Shown here: piece after piece, positions 44,968 to 53,608 of the stretch | Layout of the letters: the number at the start of each line of letters is the position of its first letter | Position numbering within the stretch: the first letter of the stretch is position 1 | Assembly: GCF_028743495.1 (NCBI RefSeq) | Contig: NZ_CP117968.1 | Source of the DNA: Allobacillus halotolerans | Lineage (GTDB): Bacteria > Bacillota > Bacilli > Bacillales > Alkalibacillaceae | DNA length: 64,000 nucleotides | Direction: 5' to 3' (one strand) | Made by a program: the position numbers and the translations under genes | The notes under the pieces: model-generated | What the model saw: only the letters and a program-made list of their open reading frames with translations | What the model was told of the DNA's origin: nothing | Database searches by the model: none

Positions 44968-45144
44968 TTATCGATGTCCTAGTTCCATATCTAAATTTGG
45001 ATGTGCTTGATCTATTGGAAGTGTTGTATTGGTATCATTTCTGCGATTTCTCACTTGAGTCACCAAGCTATCCACCGCGTACAACACGAATAATGTGGAA
45101 AATACTGAGAGCGATACAATGATTAATGATGTTGTCATTATCAT
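44968..45144 (-). CDS. Small single-TM membrane protein, 58 residues
   Basis: This short frame starts ATG 45144 close behind AAAGGGG and encodes a hydrophobic segment TSLIIVSLSVFSTLFVLYAV followed by a basic stretch (VRNRRND) and a polar tail. That is the pattern of a one-TM protein with a positive inside border. An ATG six bases later would give 56 residues. I do not recognise it. The 277-bp stretch between it and sspH is AT-rich with no gene. Confidence 0.7.
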   Translation of the reverse strand: MIMTTSLIIVSLSVFSTLFVLYAVDSLVTQVRNRRNDTNTTLPIDQAHPNLDMELGHR

Positions 45145-45421
45145 CAAACCCCTTTCTCCCTTAAACGTTATATATTTTTGTTTCTAATTATATCATACCA
45201 AATTTGGCCATTATTACAACCTTATTGCTCATATACATACGATTTATTCTAATTTCTTCACCATTCTGCCATATACTCAAAACGCATTTTTACTTTAACG
45301 TTAAAAAGTGATTTATAAAAATTATAGCTGTTTTAGATAAACAAATAATGGGTAATATATAAATATAGCGATCAATAACATGATGCAGCTATCTCTAACA
45401 TCCTTTAAAGGAGGCTAATGC

Positions 45422-45604
45422 ATGAATGTTATCCGTGCACAAGAAGTTTCTGACTTACCGGATATGAAGCATGTTGAATATAACGGCGAACGCGTCTATA
45501 TCAAACATGTCGATGAAGAAAAACAAACAGCCGTCATTAATTATTTAGAAGACGTCGATAAGGATTTAGAGGTGAAAGTACAAGACTTGGAAGAAAAAGA
45601 ATAA
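45422..45604 (+). CDS. sspH: Small acid-soluble spore protein, H type
   Basis: This 60-residue protein matches the SspH family: MNVIRAQEVSDLPDMKHVEY, YNGERVYIKHVDEE and a C-terminal acidic tail. H-type SASPs are minor forespore proteins made under sigma-G. Its presence shows the organism forms spores. AAAGGAGG precedes ATG 45422. A strong terminator follows at 45641. Confidence 0.94.
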   Translation: MNVIRAQEVSDLPDMKHVEYNGERVYIKHVDEEKQTAVINYLEDVDKDLEVKVQDLEEKE

Positions 45605-45640
45605 TCACGCTATGTTCTCTCTCCCCCTTGAGTTCATATA

Positions 45641-45674
45641 AAAAAATCTGGGCCTGAATCGGCCCAGATTTTTT
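45641..45674 (+). terminator. Terminator of sspH
   Basis: AAAAAATCTGGGCC and GGCCCAGATTTTTT form a perfect 14-bp stem with a six-base loop. Confidence 0.95.
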
Positions 45675-45750
45675 AGGTTATTGATCAATTTCATTTGGTG
45701 ACGTTTCATCGTTTCTCCCTTCAACCGAGTGTCGAGCTCAACCCCAAGAG

Positions 45751-46300
45751 ATATGCGCCATTGAAATTTTAGAGGAAAATGAGTAGCACGATTTAAATAT
45801 ATGAACCCAATTCCAGGAAATATGCGCCCAACCTGGCGAGATATGCCGCCTGATGCTGTATAAATGCGACCGACCAGACGAGATATGAGCCCGTGAGCAG
45901 GATATATGCACTCACTTTTGATTTTTATGCGCCCATCGGAATTTTAGAGGAAAATGATTAGCATGATTTATATATATGAGCCCAATTCCAGGAAATATGT
46001 GCCCAACCTGGCAAGATATGCCGCCTAATGCTGTGTATATGCGACCGGCCTGGCGAGATATGAGCCCGTGAGCAGAATATATGCACCCACTTTTGATTTT
46101 TATGCGCCCTTCGGAATTTTAGAGGAGAATGATTAGCATGATTTATATATATGAACCCAATTCCAAGAAATATGCGTCCAACCTGGCAAGATATGCTCCT
46201 AATGCTGTGTATATGCGACCTGCCTGGCGAGATATGAGCCCGTGAGCAGAATATATGCACCCACTTTTGATTTTTATGTGACCAACGGAATTTTGGAAGG
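45751..46300 (-). repeat. Intergenic 21-bp repeat array, family A (copy 2) with a 175-bp higher-order repeat
   Basis: Units of about 21 bp begin ATATGNGCCC and have variable 11-bp ends. Eight units form a block of 175 bp, and the block is repeated three times almost exactly (45781-45955, 45956-46130, 46131-46304). Each block starts near GA(G/T)TAGCA(C/T)GATTTA and ends near CGGAATTTTAGAGGA. The array is the inverse orientation of array A1. It occupies most of the 856-bp gap between the convergent sspH and rlmN genes. The remaining ~120 bp before the rlmN terminator hold nothing recognisable. Confidence 0.9.
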
Positions 46301-46424
46301 ACCTTTTCACTCTTTTTTGCACCATTCAGGCGTTTAGAAGTAGACTACTACAAAATCAAAAGCCGATGTGCGTCGTTGTAATGTAACACTCAGCAATGTT
46401 CATCGAATCGACGTATAATATAAA

Positions 46425-46450
46425 AAAACAGCTGATTGCTCAGCTGTTTT
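46425..46450 (-). terminator. Terminator of rlmN
   Basis: AAAACAGCTGA and TCAGCTGTTTT form a perfect 11-bp stem, 10 bp past the rlmN stop codon, with a T-run on the minus strand. Confidence 0.92.
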
Positions 46451-46460
46451 CCTTCAATCA

Positions 46461-47546
46461 TTATACCGTTTCTTTTTTCTTCCGTGCTTTTTCTTTTTTG
46501 ATTTGCTTGCTTCGTAATTGTCCACATGCTGCATCAATGTCTGTTCCCTGTTCAACTCGTACACCGCATTGGATTCCATTTTCGAGTAAAATTTCATAAA
46601 ACTTAAGAATGTTTTCTTTACGGCTTCGTTCGTATTGATTATGCTCTTCAACCGGGTTGTATGGAATCAAGTTAACATAGGACAGATGCTTTTTATCCTT
46701 CAGCAGTTTGACTAGTTGTCTTGCTTCTTCAGGATGATCATTCACATCATGCAGTAAAATATATTCAAATGTGATACGTCGATTTGTTTTTTCTAAATAA
46801 TAATCGATGGCTGGCATTAATTTTTCAAGCGGATACGCTTTGTTGATCTTCATGATACGTGTACGCAATTCATTGTTTGGTGCGTGAATGGATAGCGCCA
46901 AGTTGACTTGAGATTGCTCATCAGCGAATTGATAAATTTTATCCGCTAAACCACTCGTTGAAACGGTGATGTGACGAGCTCCTATGGATAGACCTTTTTG
47001 GTCGTTCACGATATTTAAGAACTTCATCGTGTTGTCATAGTTATCAAACGGTTCACCGATTCCCATCACAACGATATGGCTAACCCGCTCATCCTTTTGT
47101 TGCTGATCAAGATGATGTTGTACATTCATAATTTGCTCAACAATTTCACCGCTCGTTAGATCGCGATTTTTTCGAAGCAGTCCACTGGCACAAAAAGAAC
47201 AACCAATATTACAGCCGACTTGTGTCGTTACACAAACCGATAATCCATAGTTGAAACGCATTAAAACCGTTTCGATATGGTTTCCATCAGGGAGTTCAAA
47301 TAGAAATTTGATGGTTCCGTCCTTGGACTCCTGCTTGATCACTTGTTCCAATGCTTGTACCTCGAAATTTTCTTCAAGCAGTTCAATGCATTCTTTATTC
47401 ACATTTTTCATATCTTCAAAACGTTTAATTCGTTTCTTATAAAGCCAGTCCCACACTTGGGATGCACGAAAACGTTTTTCACCATTCTCAACTAACCAAT
47501 CTTGCAAATCATTATATGTCAAACCATAAATAGATGGTTTTTGCAT
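46461..47546 (-). CDS. rlmN: 23S rRNA A2503 / tRNA A37 C2-methyltransferase RlmN
   Basis: RlmN is a radical-SAM enzyme that methylates C2 of A2503 in 23S rRNA (and A37 in some tRNAs). The 361-residue protein has the cluster motif GCNIGCSFCASG (CxxxCxxC), SGEIVEQIMNV, the MGIGEPFDNYDN block and the two catalytic cysteines expected near the C-terminus (CGVRVEQGTDIDAACGQL). ATG 47546 lies behind AGAGGGTAAGC. An upstream in-frame start at 47585 is less likely. The C-terminus is a Lys/Arg-rich tail. Confidence 0.96.
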   Translation of the reverse strand: MQKPSIYGLTYNDLQDWLVENGEKRFRASQVWDWLYKKRIKRFEDMKNVNKECIELLEENFEVQALEQVIKQESKDGTIKFLFELPDGNHIETVLMRFNYGLSVCVTTQVGCNIGCSFCASGLLRKNRDLTSGEIVEQIMNVQHHLDQQQKDERVSHIVVMGIGEPFDNYDNTMKFLNIVNDQKGLSIGARHITVSTSGLADKIYQFADEQSQVNLALSIHAPNNELRTRIMKINKAYPLEKLMPAIDYYLEKTNRRITFEYILLHDVNDHPEEARQLVKLLKDKKHLSYVNLIPYNPVEEHNQYERSRKENILKFYEILLENGIQCGVRVEQGTDIDAACGQLRSKQIKKEKARKKKETV

Positions 47547-47626
47547 GCTTACCCTCTTTTCGAATTTGCTTATTTCCTTTGTCAATACTACTGAATGTTG
47601 CGCGAATAATCAACTCATAACAAACA

Positions 47627-47666
47627 AAAAATCCCTGGAAACCAACACGGATCACCAGGAATTTTT
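47627..47666 (-). terminator. Terminator of the TraB-family gene
   Basis: AAAAATCCCTGG and CCAGGAATTTTT form a 12-bp stem with one mismatch and a 16-base loop, just past the stop codon at 47670. Confidence 0.8.
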
Positions 47667-47669
47667 CCA

Positions 47670-48842
47670 TTATGAAAGTAGATTATCAAAGAAAACACGT
47701 AAGACATCAGCGCCACCGATAAATGTTCCGATTGAGCTACCGATGTTTGCCAACACGACAATCAACAAAATACGTGTGACTTTATTGTCCCAAAATCCTT
47801 TTACGGAAAGCACATCATCCGGTAGGGTCTCAAAATCTGACACATGCGGCTTCCGGATCAACGCTTGGACAATGCCCGCAAACCAACCCGCTGCCAATAA
47901 CGGGTTCAATGAGCTGAATGGTGCCGCCAAAAATGCAGTCAATACCGTCAGTGGGTGCCCTAAAGCGATGGCTGCACCTAAAGCAGATAATCCACCGTTC
48001 CATAGGATCCAACTAATGGTTTGTTGCCAACCGGCTGATGGATTCATATAAAATGTGTAGGCGATCACGGATAAAATAATGATCGGAATCGACCAACCGA
48101 TAATCTTTGGCACTTTCGACTTTTTCGGAACCTCAGAAAGTTGCTTCAAATCATTTTCTTGATGGATCTCTTTTGTAATCCCAGGAACATGTGCTGCACC
48201 TAATACAGCAACCACTTTATCACCTGGGGCTGTTTTGATCTTTTGAGCCAAATATTGATCGCGTTCATCAATTAATGGTGTCTTTAAACGTGGAAACTCT
48301 CTCGTAAACTCCTCCATGACGGAATTCAACATGTCTTGGGATTTCATTTTTTCCAGTTCTTCTTCGGAAATCTCTTCTTTATTAAAAATACTGTAAAAGA
48401 TACTCATCATTAACTTTGCGCGTCCTGAAAGACCAATATTCCGCCAAATACGCGAAAAGGTCGTTTGGATATTCCGATCGGCGAGTACAAGCTCGGCTCC
48501 GGTTTCATTGGCTGATTCAATCCCTTGAATCATTTCCTGGCCTGGCTGGATTCCAAATTGCTTAGCAACGCGATTTTGAAATGATGAAATCATCATGTTC
48601 ATTAATAACAGTGTCGCTTTCTTTTCCTTGACGACTTTAAAAATGTCCATGTTTTGCCACTTGTTTTTATCTTTCACGGATTCATAGCGCTGTGCGTCTA
48701 ACTCGACACAAACAGAGTCCGGTTGCTCCGCTTCGATTACTTCTTTCACTTGTAGAGCGCTTTGTTTCGAGACATGTGCTGTACCTATGAGGATGATCTC
48801 TTTCCCGTCTAACTCTATGCGCGTTATATTTTCTTCTGACAT
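47670..48842 (-). CDS. TraB/PrgY family membrane protein
   Basis: This 390-residue protein has an N-terminal TraB domain (residues about 1-215) with IILIGTAHVS, the ELDAQRY glutamate and VVAVLGAAHVPGI near its end, then four or five TM helices in the last 150 residues. PrgY, the Enterococcus relative, limits peptide pheromone activity and is thought to be a membrane peptidase-like protein. The TraB fold is predicted to be a metal-dependent protease. The target here is unknown. TAAAGGAAG precedes ATG 48842. Confidence 0.9.
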   Translation of the reverse strand: MSEENITRIELDGKEIILIGTAHVSKQSALQVKEVIEAEQPDSVCVELDAQRYESVKDKNKWQNMDIFKVVKEKKATLLLMNMMISSFQNRVAKQFGIQPGQEMIQGIESANETGAELVLADRNIQTTFSRIWRNIGLSGRAKLMMSIFYSIFNKEEISEEELEKMKSQDMLNSVMEEFTREFPRLKTPLIDERDQYLAQKIKTAPGDKVVAVLGAAHVPGITKEIHQENDLKQLSEVPKKSKVPKIIGWSIPIIILSVIAYTFYMNPSAGWQQTISWILWNGGLSALGAAIALGHPLTVLTAFLAAPFSSLNPLLAAGWFAGIVQALIRKPHVSDFETLPDDVLSVKGFWDNKVTRILLIVVLANIGSSIGTFIGGADVLRVFFDNLLS

Positions 48843-48891
48843 AAGCGACTTCCTTTAAATAAAATTTCAAATAACCTCTTCATTTTACCAC

Positions 48892-48930
48892 AAAAGAGCC
48901 CGTCCCTAGAAAGGAATGGGGCTCTTTTTT
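48892..48930 (-). terminator. Terminator of pgi
   Basis: AAAAGAGCCC and GGGCTCTTTT form a perfect 10-bp stem with a 16-base loop and A/T runs on both sides, about 30 bp past the pgi stop codon at 48957. Confidence 0.85.
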
Positions 48931-48956
48931 AAAAATACTTTTGATTTCCTGTAAGC

Positions 48957-50234
48957 TTATACGTAACCTGGCTTCCCAAGTAATTCAAAGATCTTCGTTT
49001 TATAATCTTCAACACCCGGTTGGTCAAACGGATTAACATCCAATAAATAACCGGAATACGCACAGGCGAGCATGTAAAAATAAAGCAAATGACCAATGTG
49101 GTGAACGTCTAATTTTTTCATGCGTAAGCCAATCTGGGGAACGTCTCCGGCCAAGTGAGCCTCAGAAACACCTTGATAAGCCTTTTCATTAAACTCATGT
49201 AAGCTACGTCCTGCCAAGTAGTTGAGCTGATCTGCATTATTCTCTTTTTCAGCAATCGTCAAATCTTGATCGACTTCATCAAACACGATAAAGGATTCAA
49301 ATAGGTTTCTTTCGCCATCTTGAATATATTGTCCCAATGAATGCAAGTCCGTCGTATAAGAAACGGATACAGGGAAAATTCCTTTTCCTTGCTTGCCTTC
49401 ACTTTCTCCGAATAATTGCTTCCACCATTCTTGAACGTAATTCATCTTCGGTTCAAAGGTTGCTTGTACTTCCGTCTTGTATCCTTCCTGGTAAAGAGCA
49501 TGACGGATCGCTGCATAACGAATTGCTGGGTTTTGGTCCACATCGAACGACTTGTATGCTTGTTCCGCTTCTTTCGCACCAGCAATCAATTCATCAATTG
49601 AAAATCCTGCACTCGCGATCGGTAATAAGCCAACTGCTGTAAATACGGAATACCGTCCACCGATATCGTCTGGAACGACAAAGCGGTCGTAGCCTTTTTC
49701 TTTTGAGACTTCGAGCAAAGCACCTTTCTTTTCATCCGTCGTGACATAAATCCGCGAAGCCGCTTCATCACCATATCGTTCTTCCATATATTGCTGAAGA
49801 AAACGAAAAGCAATCGCCGGCTCTGTCGTTGTGCCTGATTTCGAGATGACATTAACCGCAACTTCTTTATCGTTGATGTATGCCAAAAGTTCTTTTAAGT
49901 ATGCACCGCTTACCTGATGGCCCGCAAAAAGAACTTCGAAATCATTGTCGTTGGAAAAATATGACGACAAGGCTTCAATCACTGCCTTTGCTCCTAGATA
50001 AGAACCGCCGATTCCGATGACAACAAGCACATTTGCTTGCTTACGGATCGTGTCGGCAGTTTCGTTCATTCTATTCAAAAATGGTTCACTCAGTTGGCTT
50101 GGCCAATCCAGCCAACCGAGAAATTCTGACCCCGCGCCTTTTTTATCATATAAATTGGCGTGGGTTTGTTGTAAAGATTCTTTGCGTTCATTGATGATCT
50201 GTTGTTCATCACCTGAATAAGTCAGCTGAATCAT
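48957..50234 (-). CDS. pgi: Glucose-6-phosphate isomerase
   Basis: Pgi interconverts glucose-6-phosphate and fructose-6-phosphate. The 425-residue protein has VVIGIGGSYLGAKAVIEAL, the SIS-domain signature VISKSGTTTEPAIAFR, the catalytic Glu region in QLFGESEGKQGKG and the C-terminal NPFDQPGVEDYK. It is about 25 residues shorter at the N-terminus than Bacillus Pgi (about 450), where the first helix is often longer. GGAGGGAATAAG precedes ATG 50234, so this start is supported. Confidence 0.96.
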   Translation of the reverse strand: MIQLTYSGDEQQIINERKESLQQTHANLYDKKGAGSEFLGWLDWPSQLSEPFLNRMNETADTIRKQANVLVVIGIGGSYLGAKAVIEALSSYFSNDNDFEVLFAGHQVSGAYLKELLAYINDKEVAVNVISKSGTTTEPAIAFRFLQQYMEERYGDEAASRIYVTTDEKKGALLEVSKEKGYDRFVVPDDIGGRYSVFTAVGLLPIASAGFSIDELIAGAKEAEQAYKSFDVDQNPAIRYAAIRHALYQEGYKTEVQATFEPKMNYVQEWWKQLFGESEGKQGKGIFPVSVSYTTDLHSLGQYIQDGERNLFESFIVFDEVDQDLTIAEKENNADQLNYLAGRSLHEFNEKAYQGVSEAHLAGDVPQIGLRMKKLDVHHIGHLLYFYMLACAYSGYLLDVNPFDQPGVEDYKTKIFELLGKPGYV

Positions 50235-50254
50235 CTTATTCCCTCCGACTGCTT

Positions 50255-51481
50255 TTAATGAATATGTTCGACCTCATAACCTTCTTCTTCCAATATGGAG
50301 ATGACATGAGGTTCTAGAATCAAATGTAAACTTCCGACAATGACAAAGTAGGTTTGGTCTTCTCCTGATTCGAGAAACTTGGTGATTTCCTCTGCCATTC
50401 CGTAGTTTCGGTTATCATTCAATGCTTCCATGTAAGCTTCTTCCTCCACACTCATGGCAGCATCTGTTTCAAATAAAACATCCAATAAGTCATCGACATT
50501 TCCCGATTTATAAATATCAATTAACTGCTGCAAGTCTTGCTCATATGTGTTGATATCAATCAGTGACTCTTCCAACATTTGCACTTGATAGTCCATCGAC
50601 AAATCCGCAAAGATCCCGAGCTGGTCTCTCGGTGTTTCCAAAGCGATGATTTCTTTGTCGTCCGCCTGCGCTTTCGATAAGAAATACATATCGACACCTT
50701 CAGTAAATCCAAGTTCTTGTACCATCAATTGGGAGACCATGTTTGATACGAGCCATGGTTTATACGTATCGATGACACCCATTGGAAAGCCTCTGTCCAT
50801 GAAAAACGTTTCTACTTCTTGATAAGTCTCTTCAGGAAGATGGTCTTCTAGATTTGTTTCATCTTGGTATGTTCCCAACTCCATTTGTAGTTTGTTCATT
50901 TCAGCCATTTCAACATTAAACAAATCAATCTCCGGCACGACGACATCGGATTCTACATAAGCTTGCTCGATTTTTTCATGCATCGGGAAAAGATCCGGCT
51001 CACCTAAATGGACCGTCCCTTGAAGGTAAACTGTAGTGTCACCATTCTCGACCTTCCATAAAAATCCTCCCGGTCCATCAGGCAAACCGACTTGTTCTAT
51101 TTCGAAAGCTACTTCAATACCGTTCTCTTCCAATTCTGTGATTGCTTCTTCTTCCAATGGATTACCGGTCAGCTTAACTTCTTTCAATTCGGGCATCGTT
51201 GTTAACGGCTCTACATCGGTAATCTCATTATCTGTTAAATTGATTTCTTCGATTGATTCGAGCGCTTCAATGCCATCTAAATCTTCAATTGCTTTTGCAG
51301 ACAGATCTAACGTTTTTAAATCACGTACGTCCGATAAATACAATTCATCTTCAGGTTGATCTACTTCAGCTCGGATTGCTTCTTCCAACTGTTGATCGGC
51401 AAAATTCACTTCTGTTTCCGATTGGCAAGCAACAAGCAAGAAGAATGTGAGCAGGAATAGAATGGGCTTCAAAATCTTCAC
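50255..51481 (-). CDS. Lipoprotein with leucine-rich repeats fused to a TraB/GumN domain
   Basis: This 408-residue protein has a lipobox FFLLVAC (Cys19), then about four leucine-rich repeats at residues 45-125 (LKTLDLSAKAIEDLDGI, IEEINLTDNEITDVEPL, LKEVKLTGNPLEEEAI), then a TraB/GumN domain from about residue 140 with TTVYLQGTVHLGEPDLFPM and the closing YFVIVGSLHLILEPHVISIL. It is therefore an extracellular membrane-anchored protein with a possible metalloprotease-like domain and a protein-binding module. GAGAGTTC precedes ATG 51481. It lies between pgi and the thiolase gene on the same strand. Confidence 0.88.
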   Translation of the reverse strand: MKILKPILFLLTFFLLVACQSETEVNFADQQLEEAIRAEVDQPEDELYLSDVRDLKTLDLSAKAIEDLDGIEALESIEEINLTDNEITDVEPLTTMPELKEVKLTGNPLEEEAITELEENGIEVAFEIEQVGLPDGPGGFLWKVENGDTTVYLQGTVHLGEPDLFPMHEKIEQAYVESDVVVPEIDLFNVEMAEMNKLQMELGTYQDETNLEDHLPEETYQEVETFFMDRGFPMGVIDTYKPWLVSNMVSQLMVQELGFTEGVDMYFLSKAQADDKEIIALETPRDQLGIFADLSMDYQVQMLEESLIDINTYEQDLQQLIDIYKSGNVDDLLDVLFETDAAMSVEEEAYMEALNDNRNYGMAEEITKFLESGEDQTYFVIVGSLHLILEPHVISILEEEGYEVEHIH

Positions 51482-51518
51482 ATGAACTCTCCTTCATTAA
51501 AAGCTTTAGATATCTTTC

Positions 51519-52703
51519 TTATTGAACATTTTCAATAACGACTGCAATCCCTTGGCCACCGCCGATACAAAGGCTCGCAACGCCATAGCGCTTATTCTGT
51601 CTCTTTAATTCATATGCCAAGCTCAATACCAATCGTGTTCCACTCACACCAACTGGATGCCCGAGCGCAATCGCTCCCCCATTCACATTGGTTTTTGCAC
51701 GATCCAATCCGAGTTCTTTTTCAACGGCTAAATATTGAGCGGCAAATGCCTCGTTGACTTCAATTACATCCATATCTTCCAAGCTCATGTCAGCACGCTT
51801 CAACGCTTGTTTGATTGCAGGAACTGGGCCGATCCCCATAATCGTCGGGTCTACTCCTGCAATCCCCCACGAAACGATCTTTGCCATCGGTTGTAATTGA
51901 TGTTTTTCTACAGCTGATTCAGTTGCGACGATGACAGAAGCTGCCCCATCATTGATGCCGCTCGCGTTTCCAGCTGTTACCGTGCCATCTTTTTTGAAAG
52001 ATGGTTTGAGCTGAGCCATTTCCTCTGTCGTTGCATCCGCTTTGATATGTTCATCTTGTTCAAAAATAATTGAACCTTTTCTCGTTTTCACTTCATAAGG
52101 AACAATCTCTTCGGAAAAACGCCCTGAATCTCTCGCTGCATCAGCTCTTTGCTGACTCTCGAGTGCAAAAGCATCCTGTTCTTCTCGAGAAATTTCATAC
52201 TGTTCCGCAAGCTTTTCAGCAGTCAATCCCATGCCGCTTCCCGCATATTCATCTGTTAACGTACTCATCAGCATGTCCTCAAACTTCAACGTTCCCATTT
52301 TTTTGCCGCCGAATCGTTGTTCGAAATTGGCGAAAGGAGCCATCGACATATTTTCCGCTCCACCAGCTAAGGCGATCTCACCGTCACCAACCATTAAGGA
52401 TTGGACTGCTGAAATAATGGACTGTGCACCTGATCCGCACAACCGGTTTAACGTTAATGCTGGCACCTCTTGTGGGATGCCTGCTTTCAGACCAATATGT
52501 CTTGCCAAATAAGCTGCATTGGTATGAGAATGAATGACGTTACCATAAACAATATGATCGATCTGCTCTTCGCTTACATTCGACCTTTTCAAGGCTTCCC
52601 TTGCTGTAACAGCACCCAAGTCATCCGCCTGTTCGGATTTCAATGAACCGCCAAATGTTCCAAATGCCGTACGTGCACCATCAATTAAATAAATTGGTTT
52701 CAT
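51519..52703 (-). CDS. Acetyl-CoA C-acyltransferase (thiolase)
   Basis: This 394-residue thiolase has the nucleophilic cysteine in NRLCGSGAQSIISAVQ (about residue 90), NGGAIALGHPVGVSGTR with the catalytic histidine and CIGGGQGIAVVIE with the second catalytic cysteine. It could make acetoacetyl-CoA (biosynthetic) or cleave 3-ketoacyl-CoA (beta-oxidation). No partner genes lie nearby to decide. ATG 52703 lies behind AAGGGGG. A frame start at 52745 has no ribosome site. Confidence 0.94.
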   Translation of the reverse strand: MKPIYLIDGARTAFGTFGGSLKSEQADDLGAVTAREALKRSNVSEEQIDHIVYGNVIHSHTNAAYLARHIGLKAGIPQEVPALTLNRLCGSGAQSIISAVQSLMVGDGEIALAGGAENMSMAPFANFEQRFGGKKMGTLKFEDMLMSTLTDEYAGSGMGLTAEKLAEQYEISREEQDAFALESQQRADAARDSGRFSEEIVPYEVKTRKGSIIFEQDEHIKADATTEEMAQLKPSFKKDGTVTAGNASGINDGAASVIVATESAVEKHQLQPMAKIVSWGIAGVDPTIMGIGPVPAIKQALKRADMSLEDMDVIEVNEAFAAQYLAVEKELGLDRAKTNVNGGAIALGHPVGVSGTRLVLSLAYELKRQNKRYGVASLCIGGGQGIAVVIENVQ

Positions 52704-52776
52704 AATATCCCCCTTAGTATGTAAAATTATCCTACTTCCTATCATACCTTATTTATGATTGAATTTCTGCTCATAA

Positions 52777-52810
52777 AAAAATCCCCCTGTGACATTCACA
52801 GCGAGATTTT
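52777..52810 (-). terminator. Terminator of the hypothetical gene 52817
   Basis: CTGTGA and TCACAG with outer AAATC/GATTT pairing form a hairpin with flanking A-runs, just past the stop codon at 52817. Confidence 0.75.
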
Positions 52811-52816
52811 CTATTG

Positions 52817-53185
52817 CTATTCCCATATATATTGTAATGTCAGTCTTCCTCGTTCCCCTTCTTCCTTGGCGTTGAGTTGCACTTCTAATTCCGTCGGCGT
52901 GTATTTCACCGAGCAAACGGAAGATTCGAGTGATTGACCCAATAAAGAAACCACCGTTTCATGGTCATTTCTCTGAGCAGCTCCCATAATCGCACGAGCA
53001 TGAGATTCCGAGTCAGTAATGGCCGTTGTCAGGCGATCAGCATCTTTAATCAATCGAGTCATTTGGGAGGACGACGTCTGAAATGCTTGTGGCTGAACTT
53101 CAGGATATTGATATTGCTGATCTGGACTTTGTTGCCGGAAAACAGGTGTCCAGTACGTTGGGTTTCCATTCATGACCACTCTCAT
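52817..53185 (-). CDS. Conserved hypothetical protein, Gln-rich N-terminus
   Basis: I do not recognise this family. The 122-residue product has a Gln/Pro/Tyr-rich N-terminus (YWTPVFRQQSPDQQYQYPEV), then a helical segment LIKDADRLTTAITDSESHARAI and a beta-rich end. It has no signal peptide. Small proteins of this composition are often spore-associated in Bacillus, but that is only a guess. GGGAGG lies just before ATG 53185. Confidence 0.7.
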   Translation of the reverse strand: MRVVMNGNPTYWTPVFRQQSPDQQYQYPEVQPQAFQTSSSQMTRLIKDADRLTTAITDSESHARAIMGAAQRNDHETVVSLLGQSLESSVCSVKYTPTELEVQLNAKEEGERGRLTLQYIWE

Positions 53186-53231
53186 CGACCTCCCTTTTCT
53201 ACTGTTATCTTATGCAGCTGGCTTTGCCATA

Positions 53232-53345
53232 TTACTTATTTTTACGCAGGTGATTCCACACAAATAAATGATGAATGACGGTAAAGACAATCAACAACGT
53301 GTTCTGAGAGATAATACAGTTCAACTTTCTTTTCACAGAATCCAT
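53232..53345 (-). CDS. Possible 37-residue basic membrane peptide
   Basis: ATG 53345 lies about 8 bp behind ATAGGAGGG and opens a short frame encoding a basic N-terminus (MDSVKRKLN), a hydrophobic stretch (TLLIVFTVIHHLFVW) and a basic end. An overlapping frame from ATG 53349 gives an unrelated peptide, so only experiment can decide. It lies in the 423-bp gap between the hypothetical gene and cshA. The rest of the gap is the cshA leader. Confidence 0.3.
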   Translation of the reverse strand: MDSVKRKLNCIISQNTLLIVFTVIHHLFVWNHLRKNK

Positions 53346-53534
53346 CGATCATACCCTCCTATCCTTTTATTAAAATCATTCCCTACAGGATCCGATATTA
53401 AGCATTTCGCTTAAGCGCATACAAATGCTTTTAATTGACTTTCCATCACTTGCCAGGTTATACTTAGACGTCTGATAGGTTCTTAACAACAACGATTGGA
53501 TAGTTACAGCTGAAAATGGAAGTAACACTTTTTC

Positions 53535-53583
53535 GCCTAATTCAGCATGTGCTATTTTTTTATGGAGATAATAGATATTAGGC
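53535..53583 (+). promoter_or_regulatory. Structured 5' leader of cshA
   Basis: GCCTAAT at 53535-53541 pairs with ATTAGGC at 53577-53583, closing a loop that contains a T-run, shortly before the ribosome site. Such leaders are common for cold-shock RNA helicases, which may autoregulate. Confidence 0.4.
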
Positions 53584-53608
53584 ATTTTACATTATAGGAG
53601 GAAAAAGT

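Noticed and set aside
53376..53585. 69-residue frame upstream of cshA on the minus strand
   Set aside because: It overlaps the cshA leader and ribosome site region and has no supporting start signal or recognisable sequence.
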